Counted from the stretch's first letter, positions 8,993 through 19,443 are shown. The stretch is DNA of 64,000 nucleotides from Chromatiales bacterium (GCA_028280505.1 JANQLO010000019.1:1-64000), one strand, 5' to 3'. Notes: generated by a model not told the origin, from the letters alone. Numbers and translations are program-made.

Positions 8993-11764
8993 TCACTGCT
9001 CGGCAATCAATCGTCGCAGCTCCGGCACACAGGACCCACAGTTGGTCCCGGCATTCAAGGCCTCGCCAATCGCCTCCGGCGTATCCAGGCCCTGCTCACG
9101 TATCGCCTTGTTCAGCGTATCGACACCCACGCTGAAACAGGAACAGACGATCTTGCCACCACCCTCTTGGCCTTTCGGTGGCGTACCACGCAGCAGGCCA
9201 TGGCGCTCTTGGTCCGTCAATTGCTCGCGCTGGAACAACTTCACCAACCAGTCGCGCGGCGGCAGATCGGACGTGGGACCGATGATGATCAGACTGTCGA
9301 GACGCCCGTCGACGATGCGTGCTGCGCGGTAGTTGCGTTGGGTGGAATCGTTAAACTCACGCCACTCCACATTGCCGTCGACTTCACCGAGTTGTACCCG
9401 CACGCTGTCGGCCCAGTTCTCGGGTGCAGCGTCGCCGGCCAGTTCGAAGTGCCAGAGACCGTCGCGACGAATCTTCGACCAATAACTCGCTTGATGCGGC
9501 ACCAAGCCATGTCGTGTCAGCAAAAAACCGTGCCACTGCGCGCGATAAGGCATCACCCGCACCGGGGTGTGTTTGAACTCCGGCTGACCCGAGGCCGGAT
9601 CGACCGCCGGGTTTACCAAGCTACCGATACGCGCCGCGGATGCGAATTGATCGTTCCAGTGAATCGGCGCGAACACCTGACCGACGGCTTGGGTATCGGT
9701 GAGCTGGACTCGCAGGGTCGCCTCGCCATGGGCACTGATCACGGTTGCGAGTTGACCGTCACGCAGGCCCACATCGGCGGCATCCTGCGGATGCAGGGCA
9801 ACGAAGGGCTCCGACGTGTGTGCCGACAAGCGTGGCGATTTGCCGGTGCGGGTCATGGTATGCCAGTGATCGCGTACCCGCCCGGTATTGAGCACCAGCG
9901 GATAAGCCTGATCGGGGTGATGCGCGGGCGGTCGCGGTGTAATCGCGATGAAGTTGGCCTTTCCATTGGCGGTAAAGAAACGACCGTCACTGAACAAACG
10001 CGCGGTACCCGGCGAACGGGTCTGTGGCAAGGGCCATTGTTGTGGTTTCAAGCGTGCATAACCCGGTTCGTCCAACGCGGACAGACCGGAGATATCGAAA
10101 TCACGTTCGTCGTCGTTCTCGAAACCGGACAGACAGGCGTGTTCGGCGAAGATCTCCGCCGGACCTTCGTAATCGAACCCCGGGTAGCCCATACGCTTGG
10201 CCACTTCGGTCAGGATCCACCAGTCGGGCCGACTATCGGCAGGCGGCTCCAGAAAGGCCCGCTGACGCGAAATGCACCGTTCGGAATTCGTCACGGTGCC
10301 ATCTTTCTCACCCCAACCGAGTGCCGGCAGGCGAATAGCGGCATGACTAAGGGTATCGGTCTCGGCGACGCAATCGGAAACGATCAAACATTCACATTTC
10401 GCCAGCGCGCGTCGGACCTGCTCGGTGTCCGGCAGGCTAACCGCCGGATTGGTCGCCATTACCCATAGCGCTTTCACCTCGCCGCACTCGACTGCACGAA
10501 ATAGATCGACCGCCTTCAGGCCGGGCCTTTGTGCCAGCGACGGTGCGCGCCAGAAGCGGGAAACCAGATCGCGGTGTGCCGGATTCTCGAGATCCATATG
10601 CGCGGCAAGTTGATTCGACAGGCCGCCGACCTCTCGCCCGCCCATGGCATTCGGCTGACCGGTAATCGAGAACGGCCCTGCACCGGGCTTACCGATCCGC
10701 CCGGTGAACAGATGACAATTGATGATGCTGTTGCCCTTGTCGGTACCGCTGCTCGATTGGTTGATGCCCTGGGAGAAGAGCGTCACCGTGCGTTCGGTCT
10801 CACCGAACCAGGTAAAGAAGCGCTCGACCGCTGCCGCATCCAGCCCGCACTGTGCGGCAACCGCATCGATCGACGGCGCATACCAGCGTGCCTGCGCCAA
10901 GGTCTCGTCGAGACCTTGGGTATGTCGTTCGACGAAAGCCTTGTCCCACAGACCCTGACTATCCAACCAGTTCAACAGGCCGCCGAACAACAGGGTATCG
11001 GTACCGCTTTTCAACGGCAGATGCAGATCGGCGATATCGCAGCTCGCGGTGCGCCGCGGATCGATGACCACAACGCGCAATGCCGGTCGTTGCTTTTTCG
11101 CCTGTACCAGGCGTTGATATAGCACCGGATGACACCAGGCGAGATTGGAACCGGTCAATACGACCAGATCCGTCTGTTCCAGGTCCTCGTAACAGTTCGG
11201 CACGCTATCGCTGCCGAAGGCGCGCTTGTAGGCCGCAACGGCCGACGACATGCACAAACGTGAGTTGGTGTCGATATTCGCCGAGCCGATGAAACCCTTC
11301 ATCAGCTTGTTGGCGACATAGTAATCCTCGGTCAGCAACTGGCCCGAGACATAAAAGGCCACGGCATCGGGACCGTGTTTATCGATCACGTTACGCAGGC
11401 GTTCGCTGACAGTATCCAAGGCGGTCGGCCAATCGACCTCACCACCATCGACCACCGGTTGTAGCAAGCGCCCGTCGAGCCCCAGGGTCTCACCCAGCGC
11501 GGCGCCTTTGGAACACAAACGGCCATGGTTCGCCGGGTGCTCATCATCGCCCCGCACACGAATACCGTCATGATCATCGCGTGAAACAACGAGACCACAC
11601 CCTACACCGCAATAGGGACAGGTGGTGCGAATGCCGGCCTCATCGCCGGCGAAGCGAGGGTTCGCCGTATCGGGATTCACTGCTGTTTCCCATCGACCGT
11701 CATGCGCAAGCGACACGCCGTGTTGGCGTAGATCCTCCTTTTGTGCGAGCCACCGTGTACCCAT
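8993..11764 (-). CDS. nasA: Assimilatory nitrate reductase, catalytic subunit
   Basis: A 923-residue cytoplasmic molybdenum bis-MGD enzyme that reduces nitrate to nitrite for assimilation. The N-terminal [4Fe-4S] motif CPYCGVGCGL sits near residue 48, followed by the molybdopterin oxidoreductase core (VSGQLLTEDYYVANKLMKG, GSNLAWCHPVLYQR, LFTGRIGKPGAGPFSITGQPN) and the MGD-binding C-terminal domain (LVLNTGRVRDHWHTMTRTG). A C-terminal BFD-like [2Fe-2S] domain with CSCF and NCGSC is fused at about residues 870-920, as in enterobacterial and Pseudomonas NasA. There is no separate NasB, so NirB or ferredoxin may supply electrons. It is the last gene of the nitrate operon. Confidence 0.95.
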   Translation of the reverse strand: MGTRWLAQKEDLRQHGVSLAHDGRWETAVNPDTANPRFAGDEAGIRTTCPYCGVGCGLVVSRDDHDGIRVRGDDEHPANHGRLCSKGAALGETLGLDGRLLQPVVDGGEVDWPTALDTVSERLRNVIDKHGPDAVAFYVSGQLLTEDYYVANKLMKGFIGSANIDTNSRLCMSSAVAAYKRAFGSDSVPNCYEDLEQTDLVVLTGSNLAWCHPVLYQRLVQAKKQRPALRVVVIDPRRTASCDIADLHLPLKSGTDTLLFGGLLNWLDSQGLWDKAFVERHTQGLDETLAQARWYAPSIDAVAAQCGLDAAAVERFFTWFGETERTVTLFSQGINQSSSGTDKGNSIINCHLFTGRIGKPGAGPFSITGQPNAMGGREVGGLSNQLAAHMDLENPAHRDLVSRFWRAPSLAQRPGLKAVDLFRAVECGEVKALWVMATNPAVSLPDTEQVRRALAKCECLIVSDCVAETDTLSHAAIRLPALGWGEKDGTVTNSERCISRQRAFLEPPADSRPDWWILTEVAKRMGYPGFDYEGPAEIFAEHACLSGFENDDERDFDISGLSALDEPGYARLKPQQWPLPQTRSPGTARLFSDGRFFTANGKANFIAITPRPPAHHPDQAYPLVLNTGRVRDHWHTMTRTGKSPRLSAHTSEPFVALHPQDAADVGLRDGQLATVISAHGEATLRVQLTDTQAVGQVFAPIHWNDQFASAARIGSLVNPAVDPASGQPEFKHTPVRVMPYRAQWHGFLLTRHGLVPHQASYWSKIRRDGLWHFELAGDAAPENWADSVRVQLGEVDGNVEWREFNDSTQRNYRAARIVDGRLDSLIIIGPTSDLPPRDWLVKLFQREQLTDQERHGLLRGTPPKGQEGGGKIVCSCFSVGVDTLNKAIREQGLDTPEAIGEALNAGTNCGSCVPELRRLIAEQ

Positions 11765-11806
11765 CGCTCAAACCTTTGGGTTATCGAAAGGTATCGAACT
11801 GCGGAA

Positions 11807-12136
11807 TCAGGCCGCGGCCTCGTCGGCCTTGATGGCCAACAGCACTTTACCGTTCTCGACCTTGGTTGCGAAGACATTGGTACAGCCTTCGTCCGGCCCA
11901 AGCGCCTCACCCGAAGCCAAATCGATCTTCCAATTGTGCAACGGACAGGTCACCGAAGTCCCGTGCACAATTCCTTGCGACAATGGGCCGCCACGATGGG
12001 GGCAGGCATCGCGCAACGCGAACACCTGATCGTCGCCGGTGCGGAACACCGCAACCTTCATGGTATCGGTCTTGATCACCCGCGCACCCAGTTTCGGAAT
12101 GTCGTCCAGGGCAATGATTTCAATCCAGTCAGTCAT
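11807..12136 (-). CDS. nirD: Nitrite reductase small subunit (Rieske-type)
   Basis: NirD, 109 residues, is the small partner of NADH-dependent nitrite reductase. The Rieske-type motifs are intact: CPHRGGPLSQG and CPLHNWKIDLASG supply two Cys and two His for a [2Fe-2S] cluster. The ATG at 12134-12136 is preferred, with AGAGG upstream; the longer frame up to 12196 would run into the nirB end. It lies between nirB and nasA in the same operon. Confidence 0.93.
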   Translation of the reverse strand: MTDWIEIIALDDIPKLGARVIKTDTMKVAVFRTGDDQVFALRDACPHRGGPLSQGIVHGTSVTCPLHNWKIDLASGEALGPDEGCTNVFATKVENGKVLLAIKADEAAA

Positions 12137-12188
12137 GCTTGCAACCTCTTGTCGGGCGGCCGCCTCACGGTATGCCGCCCATCGAATA

Positions 12189-14627
12189 TCAGGCAATCTT
12201 CAATGTCTTAAACTCGTGCGACTGCTCGCCTTGCGCACGCGCCTTCCAGGGATCGATCTGCGCATAAGTCTGGCTATGTAGGAACCGTTCCTGCAGCGCC
12301 TTGCGATTAGCCTCGTCGTCGAGTATTTGCTGTTTGACATAGTTCAATCCGACACGCTCGACCCAAGGTGCGGTGCGCTCCAGATAGTGCGCCTCTTCAC
12401 GATAAAGCTGGATGAAGGCAGCACAGTATTCCAACACCTGTTCTTCGGTATCGACCTTGGTCAAGAGATCGGTGACCCGTACCTTGATGCCGCCGTTACC
12501 CCCGACGTGTAACTCATAGCCCGAATCGACACAGACCACACCGAAGTCCTTGATGGTCGCCTCGGCGCAATTGCGCGGACAACCCGAGACCGCCAATTTG
12601 AACTTGTGCGGCATCCATGAACCCCAGGTCATCTGCTCCAGCTTGACACCAAGCCCGGTGGAATCCTGGGTACCGAAACGGCACCAGTTTTTGCCGGCGC
12701 AGGTCTTCACCGTACGCAAGGCCTTGCCGTAGGCATGGCCGCTGACAAAACCGGCATCGGATAGATCCTTCCACACCGCCGGCAGGTCTTCTTTCTTGAC
12801 CCCGAACATATCGATGCGCTGACCGCCGGTGACCTTCATCTCCGGCACTTCGTACTTATCAGCGACATCGGCGATCGCACGCAACTCGTTGGAAGTGCAA
12901 AGCCCCCCGAACATCCGCGGCACGACCGAATAGGTACCGTCCTTCTGGATGTTGCCGTGCGCCCGCTCGTTGATAAAACGAGACTGCGCATCGTCCTGAT
13001 ACTCGTCCGGCCAATTGGCCAACAAATAATAATTCAGCGCCGGCCGGCAGGTTGCACAACCGTCCGGGGTCTTCCACTCGAGCGCCTCGCGCACCGCCTG
13101 CATGCTCTTGAGTTCGCCCTGTTTGATCGCGGCAATGACCTCATCGTGACTGTGTTCGGTGCAACCGCACATGCCCTTCTTGCTCGGCGCCTTGTCATAG
13201 CCCTCACCGACTGTGCTGGCGAGAATCGCCTCGACCAGGCCGGTGCAGGAACCGCAGGAACTCGACGCCTTGGTATGTGCACGTACATCTTCCAAGGTGA
13301 ACAAACCCTGCTTACCAATCGCATTGACGATGTCGCCCTTGCATACGCCGTTACAACCGCAGATCTCGGCGCTATCGGGTAGCGCCATCACGCTGGCCGA
13401 TGCATCGCCATGCCCGGCATCACCGAGATCGTGTTGCCCGAACAGAATGGTGCTGCGGAACGCCGAGATATCGGTACCTTCGCGCAACAGCGTGAAGTAC
13501 CAGGTGCCATCCAGGGTGTCGCCGTACAGCACGGCACCCTTGATCTTGTTGTCACGGATCACCAGCTTTTTGTAGACCCCCTGCGACGGGTCCTGCAGCA
13601 CCAGGGTCTCGTCGCCCTCGCCTTCGTTAAAGGCGCCGGCCGAGAACAAATCGATCCCGGTGACCTTGAGTTTGGTCGAGGTGACCGAACCCTCGTAACG
13701 CGCGATCCCCATCTGCGCAAGATGGTTCGCCGCGACCTTGGCCTGTTCGAACAAGGGCGCAACCAGACCGTAGCAATCGCCGCGATGTTGCACACACTCG
13801 CCGACCGCATAGACCTTCGGGTCGTAGGTCTGCATGGTGTCGTTGACCACGATGCCACGCTCGCAGTGCAGCCCGGCCGCTTGTGCCAAGGAGACATTCG
13901 GTCGGATACCGACTGCCATGACCACCAGATCGGCCGGAATCTCACTACCGTCGGCAAAACGCACACCGGTAACCTGCTCGTCACCCAGAATCGCCGCGGT
14001 CTGCGCTTCCATCAGGAACTTCAGCCCACGCTCTTCGAGCGAGGCCTTGAGCAAAGCCGATGCCGGCTTGTCGAGCTGACGTTCCATCAAGCTATCAAGC
14101 AAGTGCACAACGGTGACGTCCATGCCCTGCTTCATCAAACCGTTGGCCGCCTCCAGGCCAAGCAGACCACCACCGATCACTACCGCGGACTTCCCGTCGC
14201 GCGCGGCCTCGAGCATGGTGTCGACATCGGCGATGTCGCGAAAGCCGATCACGCCCTGCTTGTCGTGACCGGGCACCGGGATGATGAAGGGGTTCGATCC
14301 CGTGGTGATCAAGAGCCGGTCGTAATCGGCCTCGACACCGGCCGCGGTGACGACCTTGCGCTGTACCCGATCAATCGAGACCACCGGGTCACCCGTGATC
14401 AAACGAATGCCATTGTCTTCGTACCAATCACGCCCATTGAGCACGATATCGTCCAGCGTCTTTTCACCGGCCAAGACCGGCGACAGCATGATCCGGTTGT
14501 AATTCGGATGCGGCTCGGCCCCGAACACCGTGATCTCGTATTGCTCGGGTGTCAGCTTCAGCAACTCCTCCAGGGTACGCACGCCGGCCATACCGTTGCC
14601 GATCATCACGAGTCTTTCTTTCGTCAT
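12189..14627 (-). CDS. nirB: NADH-dependent nitrite reductase large subunit
   Basis: NirB, 812 residues, reduces nitrite to ammonium in the cytoplasm. The order of domains is normal: an FAD/NADH pyridine-nucleotide oxidoreductase half (VMIGNGMAGVRTLEELL at the N-terminus, AVVIGGGLLGLEAANGL near 150), a BFD-like [2Fe-2S] domain with CGCNGVCKGDI and SSCGSC near 420-455, a second Cys-rich element CGCTEHSHDE, and the C-terminal siroheme/[4Fe-4S] domain with CAGKNWCRFG and SGCPRNCAEA. All cluster-ligand cysteines are present. It follows the nasS-like gene by 10 bp and precedes nirD. Confidence 0.96.
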   Translation of the reverse strand: MTKERLVMIGNGMAGVRTLEELLKLTPEQYEITVFGAEPHPNYNRIMLSPVLAGEKTLDDIVLNGRDWYEDNGIRLITGDPVVSIDRVQRKVVTAAGVEADYDRLLITTGSNPFIIPVPGHDKQGVIGFRDIADVDTMLEAARDGKSAVVIGGGLLGLEAANGLMKQGMDVTVVHLLDSLMERQLDKPASALLKASLEERGLKFLMEAQTAAILGDEQVTGVRFADGSEIPADLVVMAVGIRPNVSLAQAAGLHCERGIVVNDTMQTYDPKVYAVGECVQHRGDCYGLVAPLFEQAKVAANHLAQMGIARYEGSVTSTKLKVTGIDLFSAGAFNEGEGDETLVLQDPSQGVYKKLVIRDNKIKGAVLYGDTLDGTWYFTLLREGTDISAFRSTILFGQHDLGDAGHGDASASVMALPDSAEICGCNGVCKGDIVNAIGKQGLFTLEDVRAHTKASSSCGSCTGLVEAILASTVGEGYDKAPSKKGMCGCTEHSHDEVIAAIKQGELKSMQAVREALEWKTPDGCATCRPALNYYLLANWPDEYQDDAQSRFINERAHGNIQKDGTYSVVPRMFGGLCTSNELRAIADVADKYEVPEMKVTGGQRIDMFGVKKEDLPAVWKDLSDAGFVSGHAYGKALRTVKTCAGKNWCRFGTQDSTGLGVKLEQMTWGSWMPHKFKLAVSGCPRNCAEATIKDFGVVCVDSGYELHVGGNGGIKVRVTDLLTKVDTEEQVLEYCAAFIQLYREEAHYLERTAPWVERVGLNYVKQQILDDEANRKALQERFLHSQTYAQIDPWKARAQGEQSHEFKTLKIA

Positions 14628-14637
14628 GTCGATACCT

Positions 14638-15972
14638 CTATTCGTTATTTGACACCACCGAATCGGTAACGGGCACCGGATTCAGCTCGGTCAGTTGTTC
14701 CATCGATGCGCTTGTGTTGGACACCGGGAATTCACGCAGATAGGCGATGGGGTCATTCGGATCAAACGCACCACCGTCGAAGAAACGGTCCGAGCCGAGC
14801 CGGATACCGTCCAGTGCCCAGGCATCCGCATGCATGCCCTCGGTTTTGTAATCGATCTCGGGGAGGCCCATGCCCAAGGCATCGGCGGCGGTACGCAACA
14901 GATCCGGACGATAAACCCGCTCGGCGATCGCGCGGATATCGACCGCACGATCCAGATGACCCCAACGCAACATCTGGGTAATGAACCAAACCGCATGTGA
15001 ACGCCACGGGAAGTTCGCCGCGAAGCGATGGAAGACATTGAAGTCCGGCAAGCTGCGCGCGAACTCGGTGCGTGCATACTGGAAGGTGCCCAGCATCGAC
15101 ACCCTTACGACATCACGCGGGGCGTTTACATAGCGCGGTTGCGCAATCAGTTCGACCACCTCGGCACGATGCTCCGGCAGATCGACCCAGGCAGCCGCTT
15201 CGAGCAACGCCATCATCAAGGCCTGATGGGTATTCGGATGCTGCAGCGCCCATTCTTCGCTGACACCCAGCACCTTTTCCGGACTGTTGTTCCAAAGCTC
15301 ATACTTGGTGATCAGTACGCGACCAAGGCCTTCGCGCACGGCAAGCTGGTTCCAAGGCTCACCGACGCAGAAACCGTCGATCTGACCGGCGCGCATCGCC
15401 GAGACCATCTGCGGCGGCGGCACGACGACCAGTTCGATATCGCGATCGGGATCGATACCGGCCGAGGCCATCCAATAACGCAGCTCATAGGTATGCGACG
15501 ACGTCGGAAAGACCACCGCAAAGGTCAGTGGCGGTCGGCCCGCCTGCCTTTCCTGATCGATTAAACGCTTGAGCGCATCCGCGGTTACCGGTGCATGCAT
15601 GGGCGCATCTGATTCGTGCATACCGAGGCGCCGGTACAGCGATTCGGATACCGTGATGGCATTGCCGTTCAGATCGAGTCCGAACGCCGTCAGCATGGGC
15701 TTTTCGATCGGCCCGATGCCCAAGGTGCTGGCGATCGGCATGGTTGCCAACATCTGTGCCGCGTCCAGAATGCCGACTGCGACCTTGTCGCGGATGTTCG
15801 CCCAGGAGGTTTCCTTGGACAGCGTGACATCCAGGCCATAACGATTGAAGAAACCCTTCTCGTGCGCGACCACCAAGGGCGCACAGTCGGTCAGCGGAAT
15901 AAAACCGATGTTGACCTCGGGCTTTTCCAACGAGGCCGGATCGAACGCGGGCGTATCGTTAGTGTTGTCCAT
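14638..15972 (-). CDS. NasS/NrtA-like cytoplasmic nitrate-binding protein
   Basis: A 444-residue protein homologous to the periplasmic nitrate-binding protein NrtA, with the matching series VNIGFIPLTDCAPLVVAHEKGFF, GLDLNGNAITVSE, SSHTYELRYWMASAGIDPDRD and [11 protein letters not shown], but without any signal peptide or lipobox. It should therefore stay in the cytoplasm. Two readings are possible: NasS, the nitrate sensor that sequesters the antiterminator NasT, or a detached version of the solute-binding domain that cyanobacterial NrtC carries. The NasT-like ANTAR gene just upstream of this operon favours NasS. The unusual point is its position inside the operon, 9 bp after nrtC, rather than beside nasT. 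Confidence 0.82.
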   Translation of the reverse strand: MDNTNDTPAFDPASLEKPEVNIGFIPLTDCAPLVVAHEKGFFNRYGLDVTLSKETSWANIRDKVAVGILDAAQMLATMPIASTLGIGPIEKPMLTAFGLDLNGNAITVSESLYRRLGMHESDAPMHAPVTADALKRLIDQERQAGRPPLTFAVVFPTSSHTYELRYWMASAGIDPDRDIELVVVPPPQMVSAMRAGQIDGFCVGEPWNQLAVREGLGRVLITKYELWNNSPEKVLGVSEEWALQHPNTHQALMMALLEAAAWVDLPEHRAEVVELIAQPRYVNAPRDVVRVSMLGTFQYARTEFARSLPDFNVFHRFAANFPWRSHAVWFITQMLRWGHLDRAVDIRAIAERVYRPDLLRTAADALGMGLPEIDYKTEGMHADAWALDGIRLGSDRFFDGGAFDPNDPIAYLREFPVSNTSASMEQLTELNPVPVTDSVVSNNE

Positions 15973-15981
15973 CCCGCTTCC

Positions 15982-16872
15982 TCAACCCGCCAGCCGCAAA
16001 CCGGCTTTCGGTTCGGCCGCGTCATCACTGTCAACCGATGCCTGGGCATCCGCCTTCGGCGCTTGCTGCTCGTCTTGTTTTTTACTGCCATGACCGACAT
16101 GACGCTCATGCAAAAAGCGCACGACCTCGGCGCGATAATGGTTGTACGCCGGGTCTTCGGCCAGGGCGAGACGATCGCGCGGACGTTCGAGATCGATATG
16201 CAGGATCTCGCCGATGGTCGCCGACGGCCCATTGGTCATCATGATGATGCGATCGGACAACAACACCGCCTCGTCGACATCGTGGGTGATCATGATCACG
16301 GTGTTCTTCAGCTCCGCCTGGATCTCCATCAGAGAATCCTGCATGTGGGTTCGCGTCAGCGAATCGAGTGCACCGAAAGGCTCGTCCATCAGCAACACCT
16401 TGGGCTCCATCGCCAATGCACGCGCGATTCCGACGCGTTGCTTCATGCCACCGGAGATCTCGTCCGGCTTGCGATCCAGTGCGTGGCTCATGTGTACCAG
16501 TTCGAGGTTGTGTCTCGTCCAGGCATCGCGCTCGGCCTTGCTCTTGGTGCGCTTGAACACCTGATCCACCGCCAGACGAACGTTGTCGTAGACGCTCAAC
16601 CAGGGCAGCAGCGAATGATTCTGGAAGACCACTGCGCGATCCGGACCGGGTTCGCGCACCTCTTTGTTCTCCAGCAACACACCGCCCTCGCTGGCCTGCA
16701 AGAGACCGGCGACGATGTTCAGCACTGTCGATTTACCACAGCCGGAGTGACCGATCAGCGAAATGAACTCGCTTTCGTCGACACGGAGGTCGACATCGTT
16801 CAAAACGTTCAACGGTCCCTTGTCGGTCGGAAAAGTAATGCAAACGTGATCGATATTGAGATAACTGTTCAT
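15982..16872 (-). CDS. nrtC: Nitrate ABC transporter ATP-binding protein
   Basis: A 296-residue ABC ATPase of the NrtC/NrtD/CmpD group. Walker A is GHSGCGKST near residue 41, the Q-loop lies in AVVFQNHSLLPWLS, the signature is ISGGMKQRVGIARALA (the usual LSGG reads ISGG), Walker B is VLLMDEPFGALD, and the switch histidine is in VIMITHDVDEA. It would drive import of nitrate through NrtB. Its C-terminal 30 residues are charged and variable. The solute-binding domain that extends cyanobacterial NrtC is absent and is instead encoded separately by the next gene. Confidence 0.92.
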   Translation of the reverse strand: MNSYLNIDHVCITFPTDKGPLNVLNDVDLRVDESEFISLIGHSGCGKSTVLNIVAGLLQASEGGVLLENKEVREPGPDRAVVFQNHSLLPWLSVYDNVRLAVDQVFKRTKSKAERDAWTRHNLELVHMSHALDRKPDEISGGMKQRVGIARALAMEPKVLLMDEPFGALDSLTRTHMQDSLMEIQAELKNTVIMITHDVDEAVLLSDRIIMMTNGPSATIGEILHIDLERPRDRLALAEDPAYNHYRAEVVRFLHERHVGHGSKKQDEQQAPKADAQASVDSDDAAEPKAGLRLAG

Positions 16873-16900
16873 GTCTTTTGCCTCTGATGTAGTCGCGCGA

Positions 16901-17932
16901 TCAACGCAGCACCATGCTTTTGTCCCAACTCACCGCACGCTGCAGCATCAACATGCCGCGATCGAGCAGAAAGCCGATGAAACCGATCGCGATCACCGCG
17001 ACCATGATGCGTGCCAGCGAGTTCGAGCTGCCGTTCTGGAACTCGTCCCAAACGAACTTGCCCAGACCCGGGTTCTGCGCCAGCATCTCGGCGGCGATCA
17101 ACACCATCCAGCCGATACCCAGCGACAAACGCATGCCGGTGAACATCATGGGCAGCGACGACGGCAGGATGATCTTTACGGTCTTGGTCAACCAGCTCAG
17201 ACGCAGTACGCGACTGACGTTGAGCAGGTCCTTGTTCACACCGGACACGCCCACCGCGGTATTGATGATCGTCGGCCACAGACAACACAGCGTCACGGTG
17301 ATGGCCGAGTTCAGGAAAGACTTCGAGAACCAGGGGTCGTCGCTGACATAGACCGCCGACACCACCATGGTCACCAAGGGCAACCAGGCCAAGGGCGAGA
17401 CCGGTTTGAATAACTGGATAATAGGATTGAAGGCCTGATAGAGTGTCTGGCTCATGCCGATCATGATGCCCAGCGGGATAGCGATCATTGTCGCGATCAC
17501 GAAACCCGTCATGACCGTCAACAGACTGGTGATGATTTGATCGAAGAAGGTCGCCGTACCGGTGTAACGGCGCGCCTGCATTTTCTCGATCCGCTCGGCG
17601 GGTTTACCCGCCTCGATGGCCTTATCGATTCGTACCTGCATACGGTCGTAGAAGGCCGCTTCGCGTTCACGTTCGGCCTTGTGTTCGTCATACAAGGCGA
17701 GGCTCTGTTCCCAAACGCGATCCGGACCCGGCAGTTCGCCCAACGAGGTCTGCACTTGCTGTGCGCCGACTTTCCACAACATTAGAAAAACGAGAATGGC
17801 CGCCATCGGTACCAGGACGTTACGCGCCAGATTACCGGTCAGCGCCAGCAGGCGGTCGCCCGAAAGATAATTCAACACGGCATCCAACGTGGATGATTCA
17901 AAGGTCTTTTGATTTCGCAACGTACTGATCAT
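16901..17932 (-). CDS. nrtB: Nitrate ABC transporter permease
   Basis: A 343-residue inner-membrane permease of the NrtB/SsuC type. The BPD-transporter domain occupies the C-terminal two thirds, with the EAA-like loop around NVSRVLRLSWLTKTVKIILPSSLPMMFTGMRLSLGIGWMVL. A first transmembrane segment (VLVPMAAILVFLMLW) is followed by a charged stretch of about 60 residues rich in Glu, Arg and Lys, an extra soluble loop between the first two membrane segments that is typical of the proteobacterial nitrate permeases. It lies between nrtA and nrtC. Confidence 0.92.
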   Translation of the reverse strand: MISTLRNQKTFESSTLDAVLNYLSGDRLLALTGNLARNVLVPMAAILVFLMLWKVGAQQVQTSLGELPGPDRVWEQSLALYDEHKAEREREAAFYDRMQVRIDKAIEAGKPAERIEKMQARRYTGTATFFDQIITSLLTVMTGFVIATMIAIPLGIMIGMSQTLYQAFNPIIQLFKPVSPLAWLPLVTMVVSAVYVSDDPWFSKSFLNSAITVTLCCLWPTIINTAVGVSGVNKDLLNVSRVLRLSWLTKTVKIILPSSLPMMFTGMRLSLGIGWMVLIAAEMLAQNPGLGKFVWDEFQNGSSNSLARIMVAVIAIGFIGFLLDRGMLMLQRAVSWDKSMVLR

Positions 17933-17999
17933 GTCGCACTCCTCAGTCGTTTCGGTTATCCGCCGACGCGGGGCGGTGATGCACCGCCCCGCTCTGGCC

Positions 18000-19400
18000 T
18001 CAGATCACCTCTTCGCCTTTCAAACCAATCGGGAAGGCCTTGAGATAGTCGTTCGGCTTACGACCGTCGAAGGTCACCTCATCGATAAACTCGGTCTGCG
18101 GCGAGCGGTAGCCGGTCTCGGTATCGAAGTTCGGGAACTCATCCGCGCTCAACACACCCTCGGCGATCAATGCCTCGGCGGCCTTGCGATAGATGTCCGG
18201 GCGATATACCGACTTGGCGACTTCGTCATACCAGCTGTCCGACTTGGGCTCGGCGATCTGGCCCCAACGACGCATCTGGGTCAGATACCAGACGGCATCG
18301 GAGTAGTAGGGATAGGTCGCGTTGTAGCGGAAGAAAACATTGAAGTCGGGGATCTCGCGCTTGTCGCCCTTTTCGAATTCGAAGGTACCGGTCATGGAGT
18401 TGGCGATGACGTCATAGTCGGCACCGACATAGTTCGGTTGCGACAGAATCTTCACCGCCTCCGGGCGATTGGCATTGTCGTTTTCGTCCAGCCACTTGGC
18501 TGCGCGCAGCATGGCCTTGACGATGCGCACCGTAGTGTTCGGATACTTCTCGGTGAACTCTTTGGTCATACCGAACACCTTTTCCGGATTGTTCTTCCAG
18601 ATCTGGTAGTCGGTGATCACCGGTACACCGATACCCTTGAACACCGCCTGTTGGTTCCACGGCTCACCGACGCAGTAGCCATAGATGGTGCCGGCCTCGA
18701 GCGTTGCCGGCATCTGTGGCGGCGGCGTTACCGACAACAGTGCATCGGCCTCCAAGGTGCCGGTGATGTCGCCTTTGTGTGGTGCGTAATAGCCGGGATG
18801 AATACCGCCGGCCGCGAGCCAATAACGCAGCTCGTAGTTATGGGTCGATACGGGGAAAACCATGCCCATCTTGAACGGCCGACCTTCGGCTTTGAATGCT
18901 TCAACGACAGGTTTGAGATAGTCGGCCTTGATCGGATGCTGCGGACGACCGTCGTCCATCTTCGGCACATGCGGCTTCATCTTGTTCCAAACTTCGTTCG
19001 AAACCGTGATGCCGTTGCCGTTAAGATCCATCGAAAAAGGCGTCACGATGTGCGCCTTGGTACCGAAACCAATGGTGGCGGCAAGCGGTTGACCGGCGAG
19101 CATGTGTGCCCCATCGAGCTGACCATCGATCACGCCGTCCAACAGTACTTTCCAATTGGCTTGCGCCTCCAAGGTGACATACAGGCCTTCGTCTTCGAAG
19201 TAACCCTTTTCGTAGGCGATCGCCAAGGGCGCCATGTCGGTCAACTTGATGAAGCCGAACTTGAGATCTTCTTTTTCCGGCTCACCGATCTCGGCGACGG
19301 CCGACGATGTGAATCCGGCGAATCCCAAAGCCAGGCCAACGGCAAGGATGCTGCGTTTCAGAAAACGGCGACGCGTTATCCGGTCGTTCGATTCAGTCAT
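18000..19400 (-). CDS. nrtA: Nitrate ABC transporter substrate-binding protein, Tat-exported
   Basis: NrtA, 466 residues, binds nitrate in the periplasm for import by NrtBC. The N-terminus carries a twin-arginine signal ([23 protein letters not shown]). Family landmarks are [56 protein letters not shown] and [14 protein letters not shown], with the C-terminal [13 protein letters not shown] block. The ATG at 19398-19400 has a GAGG box just upstream; a GTG 15 codons earlier lies in the terminator U-tract region and is unlikely. It is the first gene of the operon and is preceded by a leader that looks antiterminated. Confidence 0.94.
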   Translation of the reverse strand: MTESNDRITRRRFLKRSILAVGLALGFAGFTSSAVAEIGEPEKEDLKFGFIKLTDMAPLAIAYEKGYFEDEGLYVTLEAQANWKVLLDGVIDGQLDGAHMLAGQPLAATIGFGTKAHIVTPFSMDLNGNGITVSNEVWNKMKPHVPKMDDGRPQHPIKADYLKPVVEAFKAEGRPFKMGMVFPVSTHNYELRYWLAAGGIHPGYYAPHKGDITGTLEADALLSVTPPPQMPATLEAGTIYGYCVGEPWNQQAVFKGIGVPVITDYQIWKNNPEKVFGMTKEFTEKYPNTTVRIVKAMLRAAKWLDENDNANRPEAVKILSQPNYVGADYDVIANSMTGTFEFEKGDKREIPDFNVFFRYNATYPYYSDAVWYLTQMRRWGQIAEPKSDSWYDEVAKSVYRPDIYRKAAEALIAEGVLSADEFPNFDTETGYRSPQTEFIDEVTFDGRKPNDYLKAFPIGLKGEEVI

Positions 19401-19443
19401 GATCACTTCCTCAGTCACTACAAGCCCGATAAAACGCGGGCAC

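Noticed and set aside
9167-10468. 433-codon plus-strand frame opposite nasA
   Set aside because: It is an antisense shadow of a long GC-rich gene. NasA homology is unambiguous on the minus strand.
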